Below, piece by piece: positions 51,021 through 59,696 of a stretch of DNA of 64,000 bases (within the stretch, counting starts at the first letter, position 1; the number at the start of each line of letters is the position of its first letter). The stretch is from Streptomyces sp. V4I2. GTDB taxonomy: Bacteria; Actinomycetota; Actinomycetes; Streptomycetales; Streptomycetaceae. The notes below the pieces were generated by a model. It did not search any database. It was not told where the DNA came from and worked only from the letters and a program-made list of their open reading frames with translations. The stretch is taken from positions 8,060,001 to 8,124,000 of the forward strand of contig NZ_JAUSZM010000003.1 in assembly GCF_030817655.1 (NCBI RefSeq), given 5' to 3'. The position numbers and the translations under genes were made by a program.

Positions 51021-52238
51021 TTACGGCAGGCGTACGACCTCCTTGATCCCGCGCGCCGCAAGGTAACCCTCGTCGTCCGCCCGCGACGCCAGCACCACCG
51101 CCGGCCGGACCCCCTCCGTGCGCAGCCGCATCCACGCCTCGAAGTACACGCCTCCCGGGCCGGACACGGAACGGGTGGCGGGCGTGCAGTCCAGGACCAG
51201 GGCCGTCTCGCGCGGCCCGGGTGACGGCGGCCGGTCGCGCAGGTCGGCGACCGTGGCGGCGAGGGCGTCCGCGATCGGCTTGCGGCGGCCCGTCGCGTCG
51301 AACAGGCCCAGGGTGTACTCGAGCTCCGGATAGTCGGCCAGGGAGCGGTCCACGTCGTGGGAGCACCACCACGTCACGCCCCACAGGTTCGCGCACTCGG
51401 CCGCGTTCCGTACGGTCGCCCGCGCGAACTCCGGTGCGTCGGCGGCCGGGATGTGCGGCTCGGGCGCGCCCGTCTCCTGGACCCAGACCGGTCGGGCCGG
51501 GTCGGCCGCGTACGCCGTGGCGAGTTCCGTGCCGTACTCGGCGAGGTGGTGCACCTGTGGGGAGGCGGCGCCGTAGCGGCGGGCGCAGTCGCCGGAGAAC
51601 ACCCAGGGGTGGACGGTGGTCAGATCGCCCTTGTGGGCCGAGGCCTGTGGGGTGAACGGGTGGTCGTCGCCGTACCAGGCGGCGTCGTACGCGGAGTGCG
51701 TGACCAGGTGACCGGGGCGCACGCCCGCGCGGGCGGCGGCCAGCAGGGTGTCGAGGTAGTGGTCGACCTCCTCGGCCGTCACCGGGTTGTGCTCGACCAG
51801 GTTGTTGAGCTCGTTGCCGAGCTGGAGACCGATCAGGTTGGGGCGGTCGGCCAGGGCGCGGCCCAGCGTGCGCAGGAGGCCGGCCTGCGCCTCGATGGCC
51901 TCGGGGTCGGTGAACACGTTGCGGTGGTGCCAGCTGCGGGTCCACTCCGGGTAGAAGTCGAAGCTGGACAGATGGCCCTGCACGCCGTCCACGAGGACGT
52001 CGAGGCCCGCCTCCGCGGCCAGGTCGACGAGCTGCGCCAGCTGGTCGACGGCGGCGGGGCGGATGAGCGTGCGGTTGGGCTGCAGGAGCGGCCACAGGTG
52101 GAAGACCCGGACGTGGTCGAGGCCGAGCCCGGCTATCTGGTCCAGGTCCTCCCGGGCGTGCACGGCGTCGAAGTCGTGCCAGGAGTGGAACCAGCCGCGG
52201 CGGGGCGTGTAGTTGACGCCGAAGCGGAGTGTAGGGAT
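51021..52238 (-). CDS. GH5-like (clan A) glycoside hydrolase, start codon apparently AUC
   Basis: A clan-A TIM barrel, cytoplasmic (no signal). The acid/base Glu is in GLQLGNELNNL and the nucleophile Glu in VWVQETGAPEP. The first beta-strand LRFGVNYTPRRGWFHSW is encoded upstream of the first possible GTG (52163), so the gene must start earlier. Between the in-frame stop and 52163 there is no ATG, GTG, TTG or CTG. GAGGAGG at 52250-52244 is placed five bases from an ATC at 52238-52236, giving a 405-aa protein beginning (M/I)PTLRFGVNY. In Bifidobacterium N-glycan loci a GH5_18 beta-mannosidase sits with GH38 and GlcNAc genes, so that activity is possible (inference). It diverges from the kinase gene. 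Confidence 0.8.
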   Translation of the reverse strand: MPTLRFGVNYTPRRGWFHSWHDFDAVHAREDLDQIAGLGLDHVRVFHLWPLLQPNRTLIRPAAVDQLAQLVDLAAEAGLDVLVDGVQGHLSSFDFYPEWTRSWHHRNVFTDPEAIEAQAGLLRTLGRALADRPNLIGLQLGNELNNLVEHNPVTAEEVDHYLDTLLAAARAGVRPGHLVTHSAYDAAWYGDDHPFTPQASAHKGDLTTVHPWVFSGDCARRYGAASPQVHHLAEYGTELATAYAADPARPVWVQETGAPEPHIPAADAPEFARATVRNAAECANLWGVTWWCSHDVDRSLADYPELEYTLGLFDATGRRKPIADALAATVADLRDRPPSPGPRETALVLDCTPATRSVSGPGGVYFEAWMRLRTEGVRPAVVLASRADDEGYLAARGIKEVVRLP

Positions 52239-52300
52239 GGGATCCTCCTCGAGTCCGGGGCTTGTCCTGTGTGAGTACCGCTCTTGTGCTGGGCGAATGT

Positions 52301-52315
52301 ATCAACCACCATAGT
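52301..52315. promoter_or_regulatory. Leaderless promoter of the kinase gene with operator-like ATCAACCA
   Basis: CATAGT at 52310-52315 is five bases upstream of the ATG at 52321 and no ribosome site exists, so the transcript is probably leaderless. ATCAACCA (52301-52308) abuts it; the same eight bases occur in the imperfect palindrome upstream of the transporter operon (58944-58951). Confidence 0.4.
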
Positions 52316-52320
52316 CAGTG

Positions 52321-53352
52321 ATGGGCAATGATTTGAACCAGAAGTGTGGCGACGACGAGCTCGTCGTCGGCCTCGACGCGGGCGGCACGCGTACCCGCGT
52401 CGTGCTCGCCGCCGCCGCGGACGGCCGCCTGCTCGGCGAGGGCGCCGCCGGGCCGGGCAACGCCCTGACCGTTCCGATGCCGCAGCTCATCGAGCATCTG
52501 GCCGAGGCCGTCGCCGCGGCGGTGCCCGAGGAGGCGCGCGGCCGGGTCGTCTCCGTGGCCGGCGGCTTCGCGGGCGCCACGGCGGCCTCCCCGGACGACC
52601 CGGGGCACCTCAACGCCCGGTCCGCCCTCACCTCGGCCCTGCGGCGGCTCGGCATCCCGGCCGGCCCGGTCGGCATCTGCAGCGACATCGAGGCCGCCTT
52701 CGCCGCCGCGCCCGGCACCCCGGCCGACGGCCTCGCCCTCGTGGCCGGCACCGGCGCGGTCGCGATGCGCATCGCCGGCCGCCGGGGCACGGTCACCGTG
52801 GACGGCGACGGCTGGCTGCTCGGCGACGACGGCAGCGGCTTCTGGATCGGGCGTACGGCGGTACGGGCCGCGTTGCGCATGGCGGACGGACGGGGACCGG
52901 CAACGGCCCTGGCCGCGTCCGTGGGGCGGGCACTGGGACTGCCGGGCGGCGTGCTGCCGGGTGACGACGAGGATGACCGCGGGGCCGGCTGGACTCGTCC
53001 CCGCCGCGAGGCCTACCGCATGCACCTGCTCCCGGCCGTCATGGCCGACCCGCCGATCCGGCTCGCCCGGCTGGCCCCACTGGTGGCCGAGGCGGCGCGG
53101 GAGAAGGACGCGGTCGCCGAAGCCATCCTCGAAGAGGCCGCCGACCAACTGACCGAGACCGTACGGGCATTGAACCCCCGCCCCGGCGAACCGCTCGTCG
53201 CCACCGGCGGCCTGCTCGGTCCCGACGGCCCTTTGACGATCCCTCTGTCCGACCGCCTCGTCCCCCTCGGCCTGACGCTCGACTGGGTGGCCGACGGCTG
53301 CCGGGGCGCCGTGGCCCTCGCCCGGCTCGCGCACGGCGGCGGCAGCCGATGA
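52321..53352 (+). CDS. N-acetylglucosamine-kinase-like protein (BadF/BadG/BcrA ATPase family)
   Basis: A 343-aa sugar kinase of the ASKHA fold. Phosphate-1 is VVGLDAGGTRTRVVL, the connecting motif is ICSDIEAAFAAAPG, phosphate-2 is LVAGTGAVAMRI, followed by DGDGWLLGDDGSGFWIG, and the adenosine motif is LVATGGLLGPDGPL. Members phosphorylate GlcNAc or related hexosamines. ATG 52321 fits the leaderless promoter; GTG 52318 just before it is possible. Its stop overlaps the start of the second GH3 gene (ATGA), so kinase and glycosidase are made together. Confidence 0.88.
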   Translation: MGNDLNQKCGDDELVVGLDAGGTRTRVVLAAAADGRLLGEGAAGPGNALTVPMPQLIEHLAEAVAAAVPEEARGRVVSVAGGFAGATAASPDDPGHLNARSALTSALRRLGIPAGPVGICSDIEAAFAAAPGTPADGLALVAGTGAVAMRIAGRRGTVTVDGDGWLLGDDGSGFWIGRTAVRAALRMADGRGPATALAASVGRALGLPGGVLPGDDEDDRGAGWTRPRREAYRMHLLPAVMADPPIRLARLAPLVAEAAREKDAVAEAILEEAADQLTETVRALNPRPGEPLVATGGLLGPDGPLTIPLSDRLVPLGLTLDWVADGCRGAVALARLAHGGGSR

Positions 53353-55607
53353 ACGACATGGTCTACCGCGACCCCACCGCCCCCGTCGACGACCGGGTCC
53401 GCGACCTGCTCTCCCGGATGACCCTGCGTGAGAAGGCCGGCCAGCTCAACCAGCGGATGTACGGCTGGGACGCCTACCGCCGCACGCCTGACGGCGGCTT
53501 CGAACTGACCGACGCCCTGTACGCCGAGACCGAGCGCTTCGCAGGACTCGGCGCCCTCTACGGGCTCCAGCGCGCCGACGCGTGGTCCGGCGTCGACCAC
53601 ACCAACGGGCCCGGTGCCGAGGACGGCGCCGCCCTCGCCGATCTCGTGCAGCGGCATGTCGTCGAGCGCAGCCGGCTCGGCATACCGGCGCTGTTCGTCG
53701 AGGAGGTGCCGCACGGCCACATGGCCCTCGACGGCACGGTCCTGCCCGTGAACCTGGCCGTCGGCGCCACCTGGGACCCCGGCCTGTACGAGTACGCCGC
53801 CGCCCACGCCGCCGCCGAACTGCGGGCCCGCGGCGGCCATGTCGCCCTCGTGTCCGCGCTGGACATCGCCCGCGACCCGCGCTGGGGCCGTACGGAGGAG
53901 TGCTTCACCGAGGATCCGTACCTGGCGGCGCGGCTCACCGAGGCGCTGGTGCGGGGCATGCAGGGGGAGCACGCGGCGGGATTCGCCGCCGACAAGGCCC
54001 CCGTCGTCCTCAAGCACTTCGCCGGACAGGGCGCCACCGTCGGCGGCCGCAACTCCGCCGAGTCCGAGCTCGGGCCCCGCGAACTCCACGAGATCCATCT
54101 CCCCGCCGCCCGGGCCGGCGTTCGTGCCGGAGCCGCCGCCGTCATGGCCGCGTACAACGAGGTCGACGGGATGCCGTGCTCCGGCAACAGGGCTCTGCTC
54201 ACCGGGCTGTTGCGCGAGGACTGGGGCTTCGACGGGCTGGTGATGGCGGACGGACTGGCCGTGGACCGGCTGGCCCGTATCACCGGCGACCAGGTTTCCG
54301 CGGGCGCTCTCGCGCTCAACTCCGGTGTCGACCTGAGCCTTTGGGACCAGGGCTTCACCCACCTGGAAGAGGCGGTCGAGCGGGGGCTGGTGAGTGAGGA
54401 GGTGCTCGACGCGGCCGTCGCGCGGGTCCTGCGGCTCAAGTTCCGTCTCGGCCTGTTCGAAGAGCACGCCACGCGCACGGACTTTCCGGCCCACGGCAGG
54501 GACGTGAGCACGACGCTGGCCCGGGCCGCGGTCACCCTCCTCCACAACGACGGCGGTGTCCTGCCCGTCGCGGCGGGCGTCTCCCGTATCGCCGTCATCG
54601 GACCCCAGTCCGCCACCACCGCCCACCAATTGGGCGACTACACCGCCCCGCAACGCCCCGGCACCGGCAGCAGCGTTCTCGACGGGCTGCGGCGACTCGC
54701 CCCGCCCGGCGTCGACATCCGTCACGCCCGCGGCTGCGCTCTCACCGGCCAGGACCTCTCCGGCATCCCCGAGGCGGTCGCCGCGGCCGCCGCCTCCGAC
54801 CTGGCCGTGCTGGTGCTGGGCGGCAGCAGCGCGCGCACCCCGGACACCGACTTCGACGCCAACGGGGCGGCCCGGGGTGCCGTCTCCGAGATGACCTGCG
54901 GTGAGGGCGTCGACCTCGCGGGACTGCGGCTCGGGAAGGCCCAGCACGCCCTGCTCGACGCCGTCACCGCGACCGGCACGCCCACGGTCGTCGTCCTCAT
55001 CCAGGGCCGCCCGCACGCCGTCCCCGAGGCGGCCGAGCGCGCGGCGGCGCTGCTCACCGCCTGGTATCCGGGCCCGTGGGGCGGCGAGGCGATCGCCGAG
55101 ATCCTGCTGGGGCTCCGGGAACCGACCGGCCGCCTCCCCGTCTCCGTCCCGCGCTCGGCGGCCCAGCTCCCCGTGTACTACAACCACAAGGACAACGAGT
55201 ACGGCGACTACGTGGACGACAGCGCCGCACCGCTCTACTCCTTCGGGCACGGGCTGGCGTACACGAGCTTCGCGTACGGACCGCCGCGGCTGTCCGGGCA
55301 CACCGTAGAGGTCGACGTCACCAACACGGGGGAGCGGCACGGGCGTACGGTCGTCCAGCTCTACATCCGGCGGCTGGTCACCCCCGTGTGGCCGCGCACG
55401 CTCGAACTGCGCGCGTTCCGGGCCGTCGACCTTCGGGCGGGCGAGTCCCGCACTGTCGCCTTCTCGCTCGGCGCCGACCAACTCGCGCAGGTCGGCGCCG
55501 ACTTGGTGACGGCCGTAGGGCCGGGGACGCTGGAGATCCGGGTCGCGCAGTCGGCGGGGGACGCGCTGACCGCCGTACCGGCGACCCTGCGCGTCCCCCT
55601 CGTCTGA
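53349..55607 (+). CDS. Glycoside hydrolase family 3, beta-glucosidase type with Fn3-like C-terminal domain
   Basis: A 752-aa multi-domain GH3, cytoplasmic. RDLLSRMTLREKAGQLNQ opens the barrel, KHFAGQGATVGGRN is the substrate loop, and the nucleophile Asp is in FDGLVMADGLAVDRL (MADG in place of the usual SDW/SDY). The alpha/beta sandwich domain follows (LVLGGSSARTPDTDFD...), and the last 100 residues form a fibronectin-III-like domain (HTVEVDVTNTGERHGRTVVQLY). Sugar specificity cannot be read. It is coupled to the kinase gene and its stop is four bases from that of the convergent permease gene. Confidence 0.9.
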   Translation: MNDMVYRDPTAPVDDRVRDLLSRMTLREKAGQLNQRMYGWDAYRRTPDGGFELTDALYAETERFAGLGALYGLQRADAWSGVDHTNGPGAEDGAALADLVQRHVVERSRLGIPALFVEEVPHGHMALDGTVLPVNLAVGATWDPGLYEYAAAHAAAELRARGGHVALVSALDIARDPRWGRTEECFTEDPYLAARLTEALVRGMQGEHAAGFAADKAPVVLKHFAGQGATVGGRNSAESELGPRELHEIHLPAARAGVRAGAAAVMAAYNEVDGMPCSGNRALLTGLLREDWGFDGLVMADGLAVDRLARITGDQVSAGALALNSGVDLSLWDQGFTHLEEAVERGLVSEEVLDAAVARVLRLKFRLGLFEEHATRTDFPAHGRDVSTTLARAAVTLLHNDGGVLPVAAGVSRIAVIGPQSATTAHQLGDYTAPQRPGTGSSVLDGLRRLAPPGVDIRHARGCALTGQDLSGIPEAVAAAAASDLAVLVLGGSSARTPDTDFDANGAARGAVSEMTCGEGVDLAGLRLGKAQHALLDAVTATGTPTVVVLIQGRPHAVPEAAERAAALLTAWYPGPWGGEAIAEILLGLREPTGRLPVSVPRSAAQLPVYYNHKDNEYGDYVDDSAAPLYSFGHGLAYTSFAYGPPRLSGHTVEVDVTNTGERHGRTVVQLYIRRLVTPVWPRTLELRAFRAVDLRAGESRTVAFSLGADQLAQVGADLVTAVGPGTLEIRVAQSAGDALTAVPATLRVPLV

Positions 55608-55611
55608 GACG

Positions 55612-56490
55612 TCAGAGCTTCACGGCCCCCGACGACACGCCCTTGTAGAACCACCGCTGGGTGATGATGAACAGCACCAGCACGGGAATCACCGAGATCA
55701 CCGAACCGGCCATCACCAGCCGCTGGTCGTAGCCGAACGACGACGACTGGAGGCGGGAGAGCCCCAGTGTGAGCGTGAAGTGGTCCTCCGTGCGCAGCAC
55801 GATCAGTGGCCACAGGAAGTCGTCCCAGGCGCTGATGAAGGTGTTGATGGTGACGACCAGGATCGCGCCGTAGGCGGACGGCAGGTACAGGTATCGGAAC
55901 CGCTTCCACTCGCCCGCCCCGTCGAGCATCGCCGCGTCCTCGATCTCGCGCGGCACGGCGAGGAACGCGGCCCGCATGATCAGGACGTTGATCGCGGCGA
56001 CGAAGCCGGGCAGCCAGACGCCGACCAGGTTGTCGACCAGGCCCAGGTCGCGGATGCTCAGGAAAAGCGACACCATGATCGACTCGAAGGGGAACATCAT
56101 GGACGCCATCAGCACGACCCAGACCAGCTTGCGGCCCTTCCAGCCGGGCTTGGAGAGCATGTAGCCGGCCATGGTGGAGAAGACGAGCTGGCTGGCGATG
56201 GAGATGACGGCGACGAAGAAGCTGTTCCTGATGTACGTCCACACCGGGACCTGGTCGAAGACCTGCCGGTAGGCGCGCAGGCTCGGGTGGTGCGGGAACA
56301 GTGAGGCGCCGGAGCCGAAGACGTCCTCGGTGGGGCCCTTGAGCGATGACAGCAGCTGCCACAGCAGCGGGCCCACGGTGATGAACAGGACGAAGACCAA
56401 CAGCAGGTAGCGGAGGACAAGTTCGCGGGGGCGGCCGTAGTCGCGCCAGCGCGGCATGAGGCGCCGGGGTTTGTCCACGGCCGTGGTCAT
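55612..56490 (-). CDS. Carbohydrate ABC transporter permease, MalG-like
   Basis: A 292-aa permease with about six hydrophobic spans and the EAA loop VPREIEDAAMLDGAGEWKRF. ATG 56490 overlaps the upstream permease stop (ATGA). Last gene of the three-gene importer operon; no ATPase gene is present, so MsiK or an equivalent encoded elsewhere is probably used. Confidence 0.92.
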   Translation of the reverse strand: MTTAVDKPRRLMPRWRDYGRPRELVLRYLLLVFVLFITVGPLLWQLLSSLKGPTEDVFGSGASLFPHHPSLRAYRQVFDQVPVWTYIRNSFFVAVISIASQLVFSTMAGYMLSKPGWKGRKLVWVVLMASMMFPFESIMVSLFLSIRDLGLVDNLVGVWLPGFVAAINVLIMRAAFLAVPREIEDAAMLDGAGEWKRFRYLYLPSAYGAILVVTINTFISAWDDFLWPLIVLRTEDHFTLTLGLSRLQSSSFGYDQRLVMAGSVISVIPVLVLFIITQRWFYKGVSSGAVKL

Positions 56491-57521
56491 GACTCGTCCT
56501 CCTTGGTCAGGCGCTGGGCGAGCAGCGTGAGGCCCAGGGTCAGGGCGAACAGGGCGACGCTGACCGCGGCGCCGTAGCCGGCGTTGCCGGTGAGCGGGTC
56601 GAGGCCGACGTCCCGGATGTAGAAGGGGAGCGTGCGGTCGGCGCCGCCGGGGCCGCCGGTGGAGCCGCCGAGCATGTAGATCTCGGTGAAGACCCGCAGG
56701 GAGCCGATGCCGGTGAGGGTGCCGACCAGCATCATCGACTGGCGCACGCCCGGCACCGTGATGTGCCAGAAGCGGCGGATCGAGCCCGCGCCGTCCACGG
56801 CGGCCGCCTCGTGGAGTTCCTTCGGGACGTTCCCCAGCGCGGCCAGGTAGAAGATCATGTACCAGCCGAGGCCCTTCCAGATCGTCAGGCCCATCGCCGA
56901 CAGCAGGATCAGCCACGAGTCGGACAGGAAGGGGATGGCCTCCCGGATGATGTGGGCCTTCTCCAGCCAGGTGTTGGCCAGTCCCTGGTCGCTCAGCAGC
57001 CACTGCCAGCTCAGGCCGACGACCACGCTGGAGGCGAGGACGGGCGTGTAGAAGGCGGAGCGGAAGAAGCCGATGCCCGGGAGGTTCTTCTCCACGAGGA
57101 TCGCCAGCAGGAGCGGCAGCAGGATCATCAGGGGGACGACGATCACCGCGTACAGGACGCTGTTGCGGGTCGCCAGCCAGAAGTCCGAGTCGCCGAACAT
57201 CCGGGTGTAGTTGTCCAGGCCCACCAGGTTGTAGGTGCCGCCGAGCGGCTTGGCGTCGGTGAAGGACACCAGGAGCGTGTTGAGGAAGGGGAAGACCCCG
57301 AAGACCGTCGTGCCGACGATCGCCGGGGCCATCCACAGCCAGGGCAGCCACCACCGGCGGTAGAGGGCCGCGCCCCCCGCGTCCGCGGTCGGGCCAGGAA
57401 CCACGGAGCGGAGGGCGCGGCGCAGGCGCCCCGGCGGGCGGTGCGAGGAAGTGCCGGGGCTCAGGGCGCCCGCCCCCGGGGAGGCGGGAACGGGCGCCTG
57501 GTCGAGGGTGTGCTGAGCCAT
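56487..57521 (-). CDS. Carbohydrate ABC transporter permease, MalF-like
   Basis: A 344-aa permease. An N-terminal Pro/Ser/Ala-rich cytosolic tail of about 55 residues precedes six membrane spans; the EAA loop is VPKELHEAAAVDGAGSIRRF. It begins two bases after the binding-protein stop and overlaps the second permease, so the importer is one transcript. The long tail is unusual for MalF-type proteins but common in Streptomyces. Confidence 0.92.
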   Translation of the reverse strand: MAQHTLDQAPVPASPGAGALSPGTSSHRPPGRLRRALRSVVPGPTADAGGAALYRRWWLPWLWMAPAIVGTTVFGVFPFLNTLLVSFTDAKPLGGTYNLVGLDNYTRMFGDSDFWLATRNSVLYAVIVVPLMILLPLLLAILVEKNLPGIGFFRSAFYTPVLASSVVVGLSWQWLLSDQGLANTWLEKAHIIREAIPFLSDSWLILLSAMGLTIWKGLGWYMIFYLAALGNVPKELHEAAAVDGAGSIRRFWHITVPGVRQSMMLVGTLTGIGSLRVFTEIYMLGGSTGGPGGADRTLPFYIRDVGLDPLTGNAGYGAAVSVALFALTLGLTLLAQRLTKEDES

Positions 57522-57523
57522 CG

Positions 57524-58894
57524 TCAGCTGCCCTGCTCGATCAGCTCGTTGCCCTTGGACTGCGCCTCCTTGAGGGCGTCCTCGGCGCTCTTCTTGCCCT
57601 GCATGGCGAGCTGGATCTGGGCCGAGAAGGCGTTCAACTCGCCCGGGGTGAGGGCGATTTCGTCGGCCGTCGCGGTCTTGCGGTCACTGGCGACGATCTT
57701 ACGGGCCTCGGCGAAGGGGTCGGTGCCCTTGACCGACTGGAAGAACGGGTCGTCGAGCGAGGCGGTGGTGGACGGGAAGATGACCACGTTCGGGTCCTTC
57801 GCCCACTCCAGCTGGTTCGGCGCGTTGGTCAGGAACTGCGCGAAGGCGAGCGCGGTCGGCGCGTTCTTGCTGGTGGCGGCGGTGCCTATGTACTGCGGGG
57901 CGCCGACGGTGTGGCCCAGGTCGTCCAACATGAAGCGGGCGACGCCGGTCTTCTTGTAGACGCTCGGGTTGTTCTGCTGGATGAAGCGCAGGAAGTTGGG
58001 GTTGGTGGGGCCGTAGACCAGCTTGCCCTGGCCGAAGACGTTGGCCGGGTCCTGGGTGGAGGAGAGGGAGTCCCGGGGCATCCCGCCGGCCTTGTAGAGC
58101 TTCGTCATGGCCTCGACCCACTGCGTGGTCTTCGGGTCGTCGGCGAAGGTGAACTTCTTGCCGTCGGCGGAGAAGATCTTGATGCCCATCTGCTGCCAGT
58201 CGGCGGGGATGCGCAGTTGCGGGTTGGCGAGGAAGGCGTAGTACTTGCCGTCCGAGGCCTCGGCCACCTTCTGGGCGTCGGCGAACAGGCCGAGGACGGT
58301 CGTCGGAGGTTTGGCCGGGTCCAGGCCGGCTTCCTTCATCAGGTCCGTGTTGAAGGTCTGCACGATGCCGCCGGAGTACCAGGGCAGCACGCTGTGCACC
58401 TTGGTGCCGGAGGCGTCCGCGTACATGCTCGACTTCCACAGCGCGGGGACGAACGGCTTGCCCGCGTCCGGGGCCTTCTTGTCCAGGTCCAGCAGGTAGC
58501 CGTTCTTGGTGAGCGCGATCGCCGTGTTGACGTTGATGTTCACCACGTCCGGCAGCGTGCAGCCCTGCGCGTCCGCGACCAGGCGCTGGGTGAAGGTGGC
58601 GTCACCCGGGTCGTCGATCCACTTGACCTTGGTGCCGGGGTGCGCCTTCTCGAAGGCCGCGATGACCCCGTTGAAGTAGCCCCCGAAGTCCTTCTTCAGG
58701 TTGGTGGTCTGGAAGGTGATGTCGCCCTTGACGTCGCCGGTGAGCTTTCCCGACCCCACGTTGCCCTTGTCGACCTTGCAGCCGCCGGCGGTGGCGTCGC
58801 CACTGTCGGAACCGCCGGACAGACCACAGCCGGCGGCGGCCAGGGAGAGGGCGGCGATACAGGTGAGGGTGCGGGTCAGTCGTCTTGCGCGCAT
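57524..58894 (-). CDS. Sugar ABC transporter substrate-binding lipoprotein (CUT1)
   Basis: A 456-aa binding protein. The signal ends in the lipobox LAAAGC (Cys23). The family-1 pattern is clear (GDITFQTTNLKKDFGGYFNG, AFEKAHPGTKVKWIDDPGDATF, VQTFNTDLMKEAGLDP). ATG 58894 has GGAGG eight bases upstream. It captures the substrate for the permeases at 56487 and 55612. Neighbouring GH38, GH3 and GlcNAc-kinase genes point to an oligosaccharide with mannose and GlcNAc (inference). Confidence 0.92.
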   Translation of the reverse strand: MRARRLTRTLTCIAALSLAAAGCGLSGGSDSGDATAGGCKVDKGNVGSGKLTGDVKGDITFQTTNLKKDFGGYFNGVIAAFEKAHPGTKVKWIDDPGDATFTQRLVADAQGCTLPDVVNINVNTAIALTKNGYLLDLDKKAPDAGKPFVPALWKSSMYADASGTKVHSVLPWYSGGIVQTFNTDLMKEAGLDPAKPPTTVLGLFADAQKVAEASDGKYYAFLANPQLRIPADWQQMGIKIFSADGKKFTFADDPKTTQWVEAMTKLYKAGGMPRDSLSSTQDPANVFGQGKLVYGPTNPNFLRFIQQNNPSVYKKTGVARFMLDDLGHTVGAPQYIGTAATSKNAPTALAFAQFLTNAPNQLEWAKDPNVVIFPSTTASLDDPFFQSVKGTDPFAEARKIVASDRKTATADEIALTPGELNAFSAQIQLAMQGKKSAEDALKEAQSKGNELIEQGS

Positions 58895-58936
58895 GTCGTG
58901 TGTCCTCCAGCAGACCGTTCAGCCAGGGATGCGGGC

Positions 58937-58951
58937 TGGTTCAATCAACCA
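58937..58951. promoter_or_regulatory. Imperfect palindrome upstream of the transporter operon
   Basis: TGGTTCAATCAACCA, 15 bases with one mismatched pair, lies 43 bases upstream of the binding-protein start. It shares ATCAACCA with the kinase promoter (52301-52308), so both may be controlled by the same regulator, which is not in the window. Confidence 0.45.
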
Positions 58952-59069
58952 ACTTCGACTCCGATTGATGAAAAGGTGGACCAGAATTCATCGGAGGTCA
59001 ATGGGTTGCCGTGTTGCGTTTAGGTTCCGTCCGCGATCAAGTCGCTGATCAGGGCGGCGCAGGGCGGCC

Positions 59070-59696
59070 TCAGTGCCGGTGTTCGTGGTCCGGGTGCGAG
59101 GGATCGCCCGGATGCTCGTACCCGTGCGCGTACACCACGCCCGCCCGCGCCCGGTCCAGCCAGTCGAAGAAGGCCCGCCGGCCCGCCGCCCGCCGCAGCT
59201 CCCGCGCGACGCCCTGGCGGACGTCCTCATACGGAAGGAAGTCCTCGGCGACCGCCCCGCCGAAGGGGTCGGCGCCGCGTCTGAGCGCCTCCGGGGTGAG
59301 GAAGCGGTCCCGGTTGCGCTCGTAGTAGTCCCGTACGGCCGCCTCGGGGACGTCCTGCTCCCGCTCGAGCCGGTCGAGCAGGACCCGTGCCGCCGGGGAG
59401 TGCGCGAGCGCCGCCGCGACGATGCTGCCGAGGTCGGCCACGTCGGTCTCGGCCACCGCGAGCACCTGTGCCGGGGACACCTCCGCCGGCGGGTTCAGCC
59501 CCCGTTCCGCGCAGGCACGGCGGGCGAGTTCGTCGGTGACGACCACCTGCGTCGCCCAGCGCCTGCGCTGCCGTTCGGCCCGGGCGAGGGACTCGTGCCG
59601 GGTCTCGCGGTCCCGCGCCGGAACGGCCCGCAGCAGGGCGTCCACCCGCTCCTTCGCGACCCCCTCGCCGTCCACCACGGCCGCATGCCCGGTCAT
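59070..59696 (-). CDS. Small protein coupled to GH38, SurA/PpiC-like helical region and His-rich tail
   Basis: A 208-aa protein of uncertain function. The middle (about 130-190: VPEAAVRDYYERNRDRFLTPEALR, then EDVRQGVARELRRAAGRRAFFDWLD) resembles the helical part next to the parvulin domain in SurA/PrsA proteins, but no complete parvulin domain is present. The C-terminal 20 residues contain many His, Asp and Glu (HGYEHPGDPSHPDHEHRH) and could bind metal. No signal peptide. Its ATG overlaps the GH38 stop (ATGA), so it is made with the alpha-mannosidase. It might help fold that enzyme or supply zinc to it (speculative). Confidence 0.7.
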   Translation of the reverse strand: MTGHAAVVDGEGVAKERVDALLRAVPARDRETRHESLARAERQRRRWATQVVVTDELARRACAERGLNPPAEVSPAQVLAVAETDVADLGSIVAAALAHSPAARVLLDRLEREQDVPEAAVRDYYERNRDRFLTPEALRRGADPFGGAVAEDFLPYEDVRQGVARELRRAAGRRAFFDWLDRARAGVVYAHGYEHPGDPSHPDHEHRH

